This document shows positions 23,439 through 32,145 of a stretch of DNA of 64,000 nt, piece by piece (the stretch's first letter is position 1; the number at the start of each line of letters is the position of its first letter). The position numbers were made by a program, and so were the translations under genes. Under the pieces are notes generated by a model. It ran no database searches, had not been told where the DNA came from, and saw only the letters and a program-made list of their open reading frames with translations. Source of the DNA: an uncultured beta proteobacterium. Its GTDB lineage: Bacteria; Pseudomonadota; Gammaproteobacteria; Burkholderiales; Burkholderiaceae_C. The DNA lies in the NCBI GenBank assembly GCA_903897925.1, contig CAIUDG010000037.1:16530-80529 (forward strand), read 5' to 3'.

Positions 23439-24689
23439 TCAGCGCAGATTGCCGGTGTGGCCCAGCGAATAGCGTCCGGGCTGGGGCCAGACCGTCAGGC
23501 CATGCGGTTCCTGCCCGGCGCGCACTTGGTCCACTTTGCCGGAACTGGTGTCAAAGCGGTAGACCACGTCGTCAAAGCGACCCGAGAGCCACAGCCACTT
23601 GCCGTCGTTGCTGACATTGCCCATGTCGGGGCTGCCGCCGCCGGGAATGGGCCAGTCCGCCACCACCTTGTTGCTGGCAAAGTCAATCACCGAGACGCCA
23701 CCCGGGCCCTTGCGTTTGCCGTGGATGGCATGCGAGCCGCGGTTGGCCACGTAGAGCAGCTTGCCATCCCGGCTCGGGTACAGGCCGTGGGCGGCGACGC
23801 CAGTGGCAATAAAGCCGACTTCCTTGAAGCTGTCGCCGTCAATCAGGTGCAGGCCATCGGCCTCCATGTCGGCCACATAAAAGGTGCGGCCGTTGGGCGA
23901 GACGCGGATGTCCTGCGGCATGCCCTTGCTGGCCGAGCAGATTTCGGTTTCCAGCGGGTTCGGCGATTTGACCGAATCCTTGAACCGGGTTTTCGGCATG
24001 GTCAGCTTGAGGTAGCCCAGCACGCTGCGGTTGACCAGGTCAATCTTGGCGATGCTGCCTTCGAATTCACAGGTGAAGATGGCGTAGCGGCCGTCGATGG
24101 AAAAATCGGCGTGGTTGATGCCACCGCACTTGGGTACGTCAATCGCATATTGCAGCTTGAGCGTCTTGGGGTCACGGAAGTCGAGCCGGTGCTTGGCTTC
24201 GGCGACGATGATGGTGGACTGGCCATCGGGGGTGAAATAGACGTTGTAGGGGTCGTCGACCGGAATTGCCGTGCCGGGTTTGCCGGTGCGCGGGTCGATC
24301 GGCGTCAGGCTGCCGTCGCTGCCGCGCTCGGCATTGTTGGCAACCCAGAGCGTGCGCAGGTCCCAGGATGGAACGATGTGCTGCGGCGCGCGGCCGACCT
24401 TGAAGGTGTCAATCACTTTCAGCGTGTTCGGGTCGATCACGGTGACATTGTTGGAGCGCAGATTCGGCACATAGACCCGTTCCGGATCGTCCTTGACCTC
24501 GGCCTTGAGCATGCCGGCACGGGTTTCACTGTACAGGTTGTCGGCGTCTGCTACGCCGGGCATGCCGGGCACGGTGGCAATGCTGGGCTTGGCCGGTGCG
24601 GCGGCTGGCGGGTTGGCGTGGGCGAGGCTGGCGCAGGTGAGCAGCGCGCAAAGGGCGAGGAGGGAGCGTTGGGGGGCCTGTGATTTCAC
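23439..24689 (-). CDS. Exported YVTN-type beta-propeller protein
   Basis: About 416 residues from a GTG start with an AAGGTAG site, giving a signal peptide ending near SLAHA. The mature part is a seven-bladed propeller of YVTN/NHL-like repeats: VYVPNLRSNNVTVIDPNTL, RTLWVANNAERG and KLLYVANRGSHAIH are blade strands. Such proteins often accompany cofactor or quinoprotein systems, but no enzyme of that type is nearby. It follows the creatininase-family gene by 25 bp, so the two are probably co-expressed. Confidence 0.75.
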   Translation of the reverse strand: MKSQAPQRSLLALCALLTCASLAHANPPAAAPAKPSIATVPGMPGVADADNLYSETRAGMLKAEVKDDPERVYVPNLRSNNVTVIDPNTLKVIDTFKVGRAPQHIVPSWDLRTLWVANNAERGSDGSLTPIDPRTGKPGTAIPVDDPYNVYFTPDGQSTIIVAEAKHRLDFRDPKTLKLQYAIDVPKCGGINHADFSIDGRYAIFTCEFEGSIAKIDLVNRSVLGYLKLTMPKTRFKDSVKSPNPLETEICSASKGMPQDIRVSPNGRTFYVADMEADGLHLIDGDSFKEVGFIATGVAAHGLYPSRDGKLLYVANRGSHAIHGKRKGPGGVSVIDFASNKVVADWPIPGGGSPDMGNVSNDGKWLWLSGRFDDVVYRFDTSSGKVDQVRAGQEPHGLTVWPQPGRYSLGHTGNLR

Positions 24690-24714
24690 GACGGAATCTA
24701 CCTTCGGTTGGGGG

Positions 24715-25551
24715 TTAATGGGGGTGGCTCTGGATGGCGGCCTGGATCGCCTGGACCGACTTGTCGACAATCAGTTGCAGGCCGGCCTGGCCGAGTTCTG
24801 CACTGGATCTGCGCGGATCGCCATAGACTCCAGCGGCCGGGCCGCCTTTGGCGCCGTCAGCCAGCAACGCGCTGCGCACCAGCGACTTGTCGACCGCCAG
24901 CATCAGCGAGGTGTCGGACAGGCCGGCGTGCATGCCAATTTCGGCGTCGGAATAGCCTTTGCTGCGCAGCCACTGGATATAGGGGCCTTGCGAGGCCTCG
25001 TAATAGGCGGTCAGGGCATGGGCGCGGAAGGTCGGTTCGGCCTTCCATTCGCGGTTGATTTTGTCGGCTGCCGCGACTTCAGTCTTTTGGTAGCCGCCAT
25101 GGTCGCCCAGAAACACAATGTCCTGGAAACCATGCTGCTTGAAGCTCTTCGCCGTGGACTCCAGGATGGCGATGAAGGTGGCGTCGGATATCGACAGCGT
25201 GCCGCTAAAGCGCATGTGCGCCACCGGCGGAAATATGGCGCCTTCGGGGACGTAGGCGAGCACCGGGGCGACGATGGTGTTGCCCAATTTTTGGGCAATT
25301 TGTCCGGCCAGGTATTTGACCCGGGCATTGTGTTTGCCCAGGGCGATGTGCGGCCCGCTCTGTTCGGTGCCACCAATGGGCACCAGCACGGTGCGTGTGC
25401 CCTGGGCAACGCGGGCGCGCAGCTCGGGCGAGGTCAGATCCTCCAGATAGACAGAGTTGCTGGCACCTTGCGCCGCTGCGGGTGCCAGGCTGTGGCACAG
25501 CAGGATCGCAATGGCCAGCCAGAGCGAACGCCCCAGATCAGTGAATTTCAT
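24715..25551 (-). CDS. Secreted creatininase-family protein
   Basis: A 278-residue protein with a signal peptide ending near PAAAQG. The creatininase fold is shown by VPIGGTEQSGPHIALGKHN (metal ligands Glu and His), DIVFLGDHGG and IGMHAGLSDTSLML. Family members are cytosolic amidohydrolases (creatininase, MftE-like peptidases). A signal peptide is unusual and puts this one in the periplasm. The aspartate of the classic LGTD metal motif is replaced by the KHN sequence. The substrate is unknown. Start of a two-gene unit with the beta-propeller. Confidence 0.78.
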   Translation of the reverse strand: MKFTDLGRSLWLAIAILLCHSLAPAAAQGASNSVYLEDLTSPELRARVAQGTRTVLVPIGGTEQSGPHIALGKHNARVKYLAGQIAQKLGNTIVAPVLAYVPEGAIFPPVAHMRFSGTLSISDATFIAILESTAKSFKQHGFQDIVFLGDHGGYQKTEVAAADKINREWKAEPTFRAHALTAYYEASQGPYIQWLRSKGYSDAEIGMHAGLSDTSLMLAVDKSLVRSALLADGAKGGPAAGVYGDPRRSSAELGQAGLQLIVDKSVQAIQAAIQSHPH

Positions 25552-25627
25552 GAAAACCGTATATTGTGCGAAGGCCCTATCCTAAGCCAGAGTAGCGCTG
25601 GCTCAGGGGAAACCCTATTGATGTGCG

Positions 25628-26572
25628 TCAACGCATATCGGCTTCGAACTCCGGGCTGTCGACGGTGTCAAAGACATAGCCCTCGGCCAGCGCCGTGCGG
25701 ATGATTTCTTCCAGGTGCCTCAGGGTGTGCGGATGGATTTCATGCATCAGCAAAATACCGCCGCCGTGGGCATGCAGGGCCGACAGCACGTGGCCGGTGA
25801 AATCACTGCGGTACTGCGGCAGCACACCGCAGGTGGCGGCTTCCTTGGCGTCGACGCTGCCGGTTTTGTCAAAGGCCCAGTCGCAGCTGTCAATGTGCCA
25901 GCCGACAATTTTGTAGCCCTGGCTGCGCAATAGCGCATTGGTTTCGCAGGTGGAGTTGCCATAGGGGTAGCGGAAATATTTCTTCACCAGGTCCGCCCCC
26001 AACGCGCTCTCACTGTGCTCGACTTCCTGGCTCTGCTCAGGGGCTGGAATGCTGTGGAAGTTGGGATGGTCCCAGGAATGGTTGCCAATCTGGTGCCGGC
26101 CGGCGGCGACAATTTTCTGCACCAGCTCGGGATGGCGCTGGGCCTGTTCACCAATCAGAAAAAAGGTGGCGCTGATCTGGTAGCGCTGCAGGATGTCCAG
26201 AATGTATTCGGTCTGCACCGGTTCCGGGCCGTCGTCAAAAGTCAGCGCAATGTGCTTTTGTGGCGGTGCGGTGGAGATTTCCGATTCGTAGCGGCAGGTG
26301 GCCTGCAGCACCTGGGGATCGGTATTGAGGCGGGCATCCAGGTGGCGCAAGCGGTGCATGTGGATGGCAGCGCGGTCGGCCTCGCGGTGGCGCGCGTCAA
26401 ACGCCGCCTGCGCCTCGGCGGACAGTGGCAAGCTTGGCGAGCTTGGCGAGCTTGGCGAGCTGGCGGGTGGGCTAATGGGCGGCGCAGTTTGGGCCCAGGC
26501 GGCCACAGCGAACAGGCTGCTGAGGGCCAGCAGGGTGAGTGAACGAGAGGTTTGCAATTCGGGATGCTCCAT
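25628..26572 (-). CDS. Exported polysaccharide deacetylase (NodB family, CE4)
   Basis: A 314-residue protein with a signal peptide (cleavage near AAWAQ). It has the five CE4 motifs: TFDDGP, NHSWDHPN (the metal histidines), RYPYGN, the WHIDSCDW aromatic pocket and LMHEIH. It should remove acetyl groups from an N-acetylglucosamine polymer such as peptidoglycan or an exopolysaccharide. Between signal peptide and catalytic domain is a linker with SSP repeats, encoded by a 9-bp tandem repeat. It is divergent from the tungstate operon. Confidence 0.88.
   Translation of the reverse strand: MEHPELQTSRSLTLLALSSLFAVAAWAQTAPPISPPASSPSSPSSPSLPLSAEAQAAFDARHREADRAAIHMHRLRHLDARLNTDPQVLQATCRYESEISTAPPQKHIALTFDDGPEPVQTEYILDILQRYQISATFFLIGEQAQRHPELVQKIVAAGRHQIGNHSWDHPNFHSIPAPEQSQEVEHSESALGADLVKKYFRYPYGNSTCETNALLRSQGYKIVGWHIDSCDWAFDKTGSVDAKEAATCGVLPQYRSDFTGHVLSALHAHGGGILLMHEIHPHTLRHLEEIIRTALAEGYVFDTVDSPEFEADMR
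26432..26458 (+). repeat. Three tandem copies of a 9-bp unit (GCTTGGCGA)
   Basis: Three perfect adjacent copies lie inside the deacetylase gene. They are in frame and encode the SSP linker, so gain or loss of a copy would change linker length by three residues without a frameshift. Confidence 0.9.
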
Positions 26573-26643
26573 GCAGCATGGTTAGGGGCCAGTATTCGCC
26601 TGCGCAACGGAGACTGCGCAGGTCGCATACGATACCGGAAGTT

Positions 26644-27378
26644 ATGCCCCATTTTTTTGACGCCCTGCAGGCGGCGCTGACGCTGCTGCTGGCACCCGAC
26701 CCCGCATTATTGGCCATCGTGGCGCGCTCGCTGTGGATCAGCGGCTGCGCGGCCGCGCTGGCCGGGGCGCTGGGCCTGGTGCTGGGCGCCTGGCTTGGCG
26801 TGGCACGCTTTGCGGCGCGGCACTGGCTGATGGCGGCGCTGCATACCTTTCTGGCGATTCCGTCGGTGGTGGTCGGCCTGCTGGTGTATCTGCTGTTGTC
26901 GCGCTCCGGGCCGCTGGGCTTTCTCGGCTGGCTGTTTTCCTTCAAGGCCATGGTGCTGGCACAAACGCTGCTGGTGCTGCCGGTGGTAACCGCCCTGAGC
27001 TGCCAGGTGGTACAGGACGCCGAACAACTGCATGGCGAGCAGTTGCAGTCGCTTGGCGCAGGCAGCTGGCTGCGCAGCCTGCTGCTGGCTTGGGACGAGC
27101 GCTATGCCCTGCTGACGGTGCTGTTGGCCGGCTTTGGCCGGGCCATCTCGGAAGTCGGCGCGGTGATGATTGTGGGCGGCAATATTGACGGCTTCACGCG
27201 CGTCATGACCACCGCCATTGCGCTGGAAACCAGCAAGGGCGACCTGCCGCTGGCGCTGGCGCTGGGTCTGGTGCTGTTGCTGGTGGTCTGGCTGCTGAAT
27301 CTGGCGCTGGTGCTGCTGCCGCGCTGGCGCGCGCGCGAAGAGGGCCGCAGCGCTGCCTGGCCGCAGGTGCTGCCATGA
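26644..27378 (+). CDS. tupB: Tungstate-type ABC transporter permease TupB
   Basis: A 244-residue permease with five or six hydrophobic segments. ISEVGAVMIVGGNIDGFTRVMTTAI is its EAA-loop region (family motif, positions about 165-190). Homologous permeases belong to the Tup tungstate system. The ATG at 26644 is chosen because the hydrophobic N-terminus begins there; the longer frame overlaps the divergent deacetylase promoter. Its stop overlaps the tupC start (ATGA). Confidence 0.88.
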   Translation: MPHFFDALQAALTLLLAPDPALLAIVARSLWISGCAAALAGALGLVLGAWLGVARFAARHWLMAALHTFLAIPSVVVGLLVYLLLSRSGPLGFLGWLFSFKAMVLAQTLLVLPVVTALSCQVVQDAEQLHGEQLQSLGAGSWLRSLLLAWDERYALLTVLLAGFGRAISEVGAVMIVGGNIDGFTRVMTTAIALETSKGDLPLALALGLVLLLVVWLLNLALVLLPRWRAREEGRSAAWPQVLP

Positions 27379-28091
27379 CGGCGCTGTTTTCGCTGGAGCA
27401 GGTTGGCGTGCAGTGGCCGCGCAGTGCGCGCCCGGCGCTGCAGCAACTGTCGCTGCAAATCCGGGCCGGTGAGCGGGTGGCGCTGATTGGCGCCAATGGC
27501 TGTGGCAAGAGCACCCTGCTGCGCCTGCTGCATGGTTTGCAGCCAGCCAGCCAGGGCCAGCTGCAGCTGCCCAATGGCCGGCTGCGCCAGGCGATGGTGT
27601 TTCAGCGGCCCTACCTGCTGCGCATGTCGGCGCTCGCCAATGTGGCCCTGGGCCTGTGGCTCGGTGGCCTGGCCTGGCGCCCGGCCCGCGAGCGGGCGCT
27701 CGGCGCCCTGCAGCGGGTTGGCATGGCGGCGCAGGCAAGCCATCCGGCGCACAAGCTGTCGGCTGGGCAACAGCAGCGTGTGGCCATGGCGCGCGCCTGG
27801 GCGCTGGCGCCAACCGTGCTGTTTCTTGACGAGCCAACGTCCAGCCTGGACCCGCATGCCAAGCGCGAGGTGGAGCATCTGATCGAACAATTCACGCAGC
27901 AGGACCCGGCCATGACGCTGGTCTTTGCCAGCCACAATCTGGGCCAGGTGAAACGCCTGGCCAGCCGGGTGCTTTATCTGGAGCAGGGCCGGCTGCTGGC
28001 CGACTTGCCGGTGCAAGATTTTTTCGGCGGCACGCTGCTGCAACAGCACTACGCCGCCGCGCATCAATTTGTCAAAGGAGGTTTGCCATGA
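27375..28091 (+). CDS. tupC: Tungstate-type ABC transporter ATPase TupC
   Basis: A 238-residue ABC ATPase. Walker A GANGCGKST is near residue 39, the signature LSAGQQQRVAMARAW near 130, and Walker B VLFLDEPTSSLDP follows. There is no C-terminal molybdate-binding (TOBE) domain, which separates it from ModC. It overlaps tupB and tupA by 4 bp each, so the three genes are translationally coupled. Confidence 0.88.
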   Translation: MTALFSLEQVGVQWPRSARPALQQLSLQIRAGERVALIGANGCGKSTLLRLLHGLQPASQGQLQLPNGRLRQAMVFQRPYLLRMSALANVALGLWLGGLAWRPARERALGALQRVGMAAQASHPAHKLSAGQQQRVAMARAWALAPTVLFLDEPTSSLDPHAKREVEHLIEQFTQQDPAMTLVFASHNLGQVKRLASRVLYLEQGRLLADLPVQDFFGGTLLQQHYAAAHQFVKGGLP

Positions 28092-28903
28092 AACGACGTA
28101 CCGTGTGGGGGGTGTATCTGGCGGGCTTGCTCGGCGGGTTCGGGTTGGTGGCGCAGGTGCAGGCCGACACCATGGTGCTGGCATCGACCACTTCGACCGA
28201 GCAGTCCGGCCTGTTTGCTTATTTGCTGCCGGCTTTCAAACAGGCCAGCGGCATCGACGTGAAAGTGGTGGCGGTGGGCACGGGTCAGGCGATCGACATG
28301 GGGCGCCGCGGTGACGCCGATGCCTTGCTGGTGCATGACACTGTGGCCGAAGAAAAAGTGGTGGCCGACGGCGTTTCGCTGCGCCGCTATCCGGTGATGT
28401 ACAACGATTTTGTGCTGGTCGGCCCGCCCGCCGACCCGGCACAGGCCGCGGGCAAGGACATTGTGGCCGCGCTGCAGCACATTGCCAGCCACAACGCTGA
28501 CTTCATCTCCCGGGGTGACCGCAGTGGCACCCATGCCGCCGAATTGCGCTACTGGAAGCTGCTTGGCGAAAACCCTGGCAAGGGCAGCGGCTACAAGGAG
28601 TGTGGTTGTGGCATGGGGCCGGCACTGAACATGGCCGCCAGCCTGGGCGCCTACGTGCTGACCGACCGGGGTACCTGGCTGAGTTTCAAAAACCGTGCCG
28701 ACCTGGTGCTGCTGGTGCAGGGCGACCAGCGCATGTTCAACCAGTATGGAGCGCTGGTGCTGAATCCGGCGCGCTACCCGCATGTGCAGCAGGCGCTGGC
28801 GCAGCAATTTGTTGACTGGCTGACCAGTGCGCCCGGCCAGACCGTGATTGCCAATTACAAGATCAACGGGCAGCAGCTGTTTTTCCCGAACGCCGCGCGC
28901 TGA
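28088..28903 (+). CDS. tupA: Tungstate-binding periplasmic protein TupA
   Basis: A 271-residue binding protein with a signal peptide ending near AQVQA. The mature N-terminus carries LASTTSTEQSGLFAYLLP; the TTST motif binds the oxyanion in TupA and WtpA-like proteins. It also has GTGQAIDMGRRGDADALLVHD, the family signature. Tungstate (or molybdate) would feed the molybdopterin enzyme in the MsrP-like pair further along, but that link is only inference. Unusually it is the last gene of the operon (tupBCA rather than tupABC). Confidence 0.9.
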   Translation: MKRRTVWGVYLAGLLGGFGLVAQVQADTMVLASTTSTEQSGLFAYLLPAFKQASGIDVKVVAVGTGQAIDMGRRGDADALLVHDTVAEEKVVADGVSLRRYPVMYNDFVLVGPPADPAQAAGKDIVAALQHIASHNADFISRGDRSGTHAAELRYWKLLGENPGKGSGYKECGCGMGPALNMAASLGAYVLTDRGTWLSFKNRADLVLLVQGDQRMFNQYGALVLNPARYPHVQQALAQQFVDWLTSAPGQTVIANYKINGQQLFFPNAAR

Positions 28904-28922
28904 GCGCCAGGCCAGGGCGGCC

Positions 28923-29564
28923 TTAACGCAGCACCGGCTGCAGCAGCACCACCACGGCGCCAGCGCCGCCCTGGGCCGGCGGCGCCTGCACAAAGGCCAG
29001 CACCTCGTCTTTTTGCACCAGCCAGCGGTGGACCTTGTCTTTGAGCACCGGAGTTTTGCCGGGTGAGCCCAGGCCTTTGCCATGCACCACGCGCACGCAG
29101 CGCAAGCCCTGCTGGTGGGCATTGCGGATAAAGCTGCCGAGGGCGCTGCGTGCGTCGTCGCTGCGCAGTCCGTGCAGGTCAATCTGGCCCTGGATGGTCC
29201 ATTTGCCACGGCGTAATTTTTGCGTTACGTCGGGGCCGACGCCAGGGCGGCGGAAACTGAGCTGGGCATCGGTTTCCAGCAGGCTGCTGATGTCCACCGA
29301 ATCACTGATGGCCTCTTGCAGCGCAGCGGCTTCATCGAGCAGCTGCTGTTTCGGAATGGCTTGCGGCGCGGCCGGTTTGAGGTCGACCCGGGCGCTGGGC
29401 TGCAGTGGCTGCACTTTGCCGATGGCGGCCTGAAACAGATTGTGCTGGGCCGCCTGCTGTTTCTTTTGCAGGGCCAGGCGCGCCTGCTCGGCGGCGGCTT
29501 GCTGGGCCTGGACTTCAATGGTTTTTTTGACCGTTTTCAGGTCGGCCAGGGAATGGAATTTCAC
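28923..29564 (-). CDS. Smr-domain protein (predicted nuclease)
   Basis: A 213-residue protein. The N-terminal 100 residues are a charged helical region rich in Gln and Ala. The C-terminal Smr domain shows [15 protein letters not shown] (about 128-142) and [10 protein letters not shown], the two conserved Smr motifs also found at the MutS2 C-terminus. Smr domains nick DNA or RNA; stand-alone proteins are linked to recombination or ribosome rescue. It overlaps the radC stop by 4 bp, so the two are co-translated. Confidence 0.85.
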   Translation of the reverse strand: MKFHSLADLKTVKKTIEVQAQQAAAEQARLALQKKQQAAQHNLFQAAIGKVQPLQPSARVDLKPAAPQAIPKQQLLDEAAALQEAISDSVDISSLLETDAQLSFRRPGVGPDVTQKLRRGKWTIQGQIDLHGLRSDDARSALGSFIRNAHQQGLRCVRVVHGKGLGSPGKTPVLKDKVHRWLVQKDEVLAFVQAPPAQGGAGAVVVLLQPVLR

Positions 29565-30271
29565 AGCAAGCCCCGCTCTGCCATGGACAGGGACAGGCCC
29601 GGCGCAACGATGATGTGGTCGATTACGCGGACATCGATCAGCGCCAGGGTGGTTTTAAGGGTTTGTGTCAGTGCTTCGTCGGCGCGCGAGGGCAGCACCG
29701 AGCCACTGGGATGGTTGTGCGACAGCACCACGCTGGAGGCACCGTATTGCAGGGCGCGCTGTACCACTTCGCGCGGGTGCACGCTGGCCTGGTTGATGGT
29801 GCCGCGAAACATTTCTTCCATGGCGATCAGGCGGTTGTGGCTGTCGAGAAAGCAGACCGCAAAGACTTCGTACGGCTTGTGTGCGATATGCAGCTGCAGA
29901 TACTGCTTCATGCTGGCCTGGTCGGCGACGACGTTGCTGTGCTGCATGCGCTGGCCGGTGGCACGCCGGGCCAGTTCGAGCACGGCCAGAATGACGGCGC
30001 GCTTGGCCGGGCCCAGGCCCTTGATCGCGCGCAATTCCTCGGGACTTGCGTGGAGCAGCCCGGCAATGCCGGAATATGGCTTGGTGCCGTGGGGCGAAGC
30101 GTTGGGCTGGCGCCACTGAAGCAGTTCGTCGGCCAGTTGCAGCACGCCCTTGCCGGCGATGCCGGTGCGCAGCAGCAAGGCCAGCAGCTCGGTGTCGGTG
30201 AGTGCAGCAGGGCCGCGCGCAAGCAGTTTTTCGCGCGGCCGGATTTCCAAGGGGAGGTCTTTTACGGACAT
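29561..30271 (-). CDS. radC: RadC-family JAB-domain protein
   Basis: A 236-residue protein. An N-terminal helix-hairpin-helix segment ([21 protein letters not shown]) is followed by a JAMM metal site: the Glu region ([24 protein letters not shown], positions about 125-148), HNHPSG and a distal Asp. RadC was named for repair, but its role is unsettled; some members act with mobile elements. The group II intron lies immediately upstream of its start. Confidence 0.9.
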   Translation of the reverse strand: MSVKDLPLEIRPREKLLARGPAALTDTELLALLLRTGIAGKGVLQLADELLQWRQPNASPHGTKPYSGIAGLLHASPEELRAIKGLGPAKRAVILAVLELARRATGQRMQHSNVVADQASMKQYLQLHIAHKPYEVFAVCFLDSHNRLIAMEEMFRGTINQASVHPREVVQRALQYGASSVVLSHNHPSGSVLPSRADEALTQTLKTTLALIDVRVIDHIIVAPGLSLSMAERGLL

Positions 30272-30341
30272 GGTGTGCGCCTGGGCGGTCCATCTTTCTA
30301 GGAGGGTAGGGATGCCATCTTGCGATGATATCCCCCCCTAA

Positions 30342-30375
30342 GAACCGTGCTTGCGACTTTCACCGCACACGGCTC
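30342..30375 (-). ncRNA. Group II intron domain V
   Basis: The 34-nt minus-strand sequence starts GAGCCGTGTGCGGTGAAAGT and ends with GCACGGTTC. The two halves pair as a hairpin with a GAAA-type loop region and internal bulge, the catalytic triad hairpin diagnostic for group II introns. Domain VI follows directly. Confidence 0.95.
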
Positions 30376-30390
30376 ACGCACGACCACTGG

Positions 30391-32145
30391 TTACGTGTCC
30401 TCAACGGGTTGCATGCCCCTCTGACGTTTCACCAGATTCAAGTCCCCCGTACTGGGGACCGGCTTGATAACCTTCAAACCAAGGGCGTGGACACGCCTGT
30501 GACAAACCGGGTGCAGCAGCACCCGATTGGAGAGAGAGTCACTCCCTCCTAGCTGCCGATAGACGATATGGTGGTCGTCCATGTTTTCATCAGCCATGTC
30601 GATCTCTTGCTCACAGAGAGCGCACTTACCACCTTGATCGAACCACAGAGAGGCCCTTTGAGCACTCCAAATGGTTTCACCCATTCGTTGCACTCGCAGT
30701 TTCTCCCCATAGGCAACCCAGTCGGGGTGGAACGGGTTGTAATCCCCCTTCACTTTGACGTGACGGACAATTTTCATGTCCACCAAGGAATACAGCGGAA
30801 GCGGTATTCTTTCGTCCCCTCCAAACGGGTCATCTTGCAACCCCGCGAACAGACGGCGTGAACCGCATTGTTTCCAGTAGTGGGCATACACCCATTTTCC
30901 AGTTTTGCGAGGGTGCCTGCGCAGTCCCCAGCGTGTCAATCTCCAATAAATCAGATGGTCAACTTTGCTGAAGGTCTGCTTTGCGACCGTTCCTTTGTGG
31001 TACTGAGCCCAGCCTTGGAGGACCGGATTCAGGCGCTTTATCAGCGTTTCTGTTGGAATCGACACCGACGTTGCGATGATCTCCTTCACCTTGCCATAAA
31101 ACGCCTTCACGTTTTTCTGGCTCGGTTTGATGAGTAGTTTGCCCCCGTATTTACGGAAGTTCCACCCCAGAAAATCAAAACCTTGGTCGATCTGCACAAT
31201 GCGCGTCTTTTCCTTGGACAGCGTCAGTCCCCTCTCGCGCAGGAATTCGACTATCCATGGTCGGACCGTGTTTTCCAGCAACTCCTTGGAGTCGCCGGTC
31301 ACCACAAAGTCATCGGCATACCGAATCAGGTTCACTTTCCCTTTCTTGGTAGGTTTGGTGCCCAGCGTTTCCCGAAGGAATTGCATGAGTCCCGTTTCCA
31401 ACCCGTTCAGGGTAATGTTTGCTAATGTCGGCGAGATGATGCCGCCCTGTGGCGTACCGTCATCCGTGCGTTGGAGTTGACCCGCGTCGACTACTCCTGA
31501 TTTCAACCATTTGTTGAGCATCACTTTGTCCATGTGGACGTGGTTCAGCAACCACTCGTGGTTGATGTTGTCGAAGAACCCAGAGATATCTGCATCCAGC
31601 ACCCATGAGGCCGAAACCTTTTTGGATAGAGATACAAATAACTGGCTCCGTGCGTCATGTGTTGATCGCCCTTTCCGAAACCCATACGAGTTCGGGTCAG
31701 ACGCACATTCCACTGCCGGTTCCAGCGCAAGCAAATACAGCGCTTGCATTGCTCTGTCTTTCATGGTCGGTATGCCCAGAGGGCGCTCCTTCCCGTCAGC
31801 CTTCGGGATATAGACCCGCCGCAGGGGGCGAGCCCGATACCCTTTGGGGTCCAGACAACTGATCGCATTCCATTTCTTTGTTGGCGTGTCCCAAAGTACG
31901 CGATCAATGCCACTTGTTCGCTTCCCTTGGTTCTCCGTTACTCTCCTGACGGCCAATGCCTTGGCTTGCCAGGATCGAATGAGACTTCGTGTGAGCCTTG
32001 CGACCCTTCGGAAATCTTTATCTGTCATCGCCTGCGCGATGCACATCTGCGTCTTCCCAACAAACACATAGACTTTCTTCCAGTCAATGGAATGCCAGTT
32101 CTGTTGTTCGTCGAGAGGCGCAGCATCGTTGCCGATGTTTTCCAT
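30391..32145 (-). CDS. ltrA: Group II intron reverse transcriptase/maturase with HNH endonuclease (LtrA type)
   Basis: A 584-residue intron-encoded protein. Reverse-transcriptase blocks include DADISGFFDNINH, GTPQGGIISPTLANI and the catalytic LIRYADDFVV near residue 275. A maturase (domain X) region follows, with LNPVLQGWAQYHK. The C-terminal HNH endonuclease (about 505-560) has CALCEQEI, DDHHI and CHRRVHA. The ATG at 32145 follows GAGGGGAAAG; the frame extends upstream but the family N-terminus starts here. All domains look intact, so the intron may still splice and move. Confidence 0.95.
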   Translation of the reverse strand: MENIGNDAAPLDEQQNWHSIDWKKVYVFVGKTQMCIAQAMTDKDFRRVARLTRSLIRSWQAKALAVRRVTENQGKRTSGIDRVLWDTPTKKWNAISCLDPKGYRARPLRRVYIPKADGKERPLGIPTMKDRAMQALYLLALEPAVECASDPNSYGFRKGRSTHDARSQLFVSLSKKVSASWVLDADISGFFDNINHEWLLNHVHMDKVMLNKWLKSGVVDAGQLQRTDDGTPQGGIISPTLANITLNGLETGLMQFLRETLGTKPTKKGKVNLIRYADDFVVTGDSKELLENTVRPWIVEFLRERGLTLSKEKTRIVQIDQGFDFLGWNFRKYGGKLLIKPSQKNVKAFYGKVKEIIATSVSIPTETLIKRLNPVLQGWAQYHKGTVAKQTFSKVDHLIYWRLTRWGLRRHPRKTGKWVYAHYWKQCGSRRLFAGLQDDPFGGDERIPLPLYSLVDMKIVRHVKVKGDYNPFHPDWVAYGEKLRVQRMGETIWSAQRASLWFDQGGKCALCEQEIDMADENMDDHHIVYRQLGGSDSLSNRVLLHPVCHRRVHALGLKVIKPVPSTGDLNLVKRQRGMQPVEDT

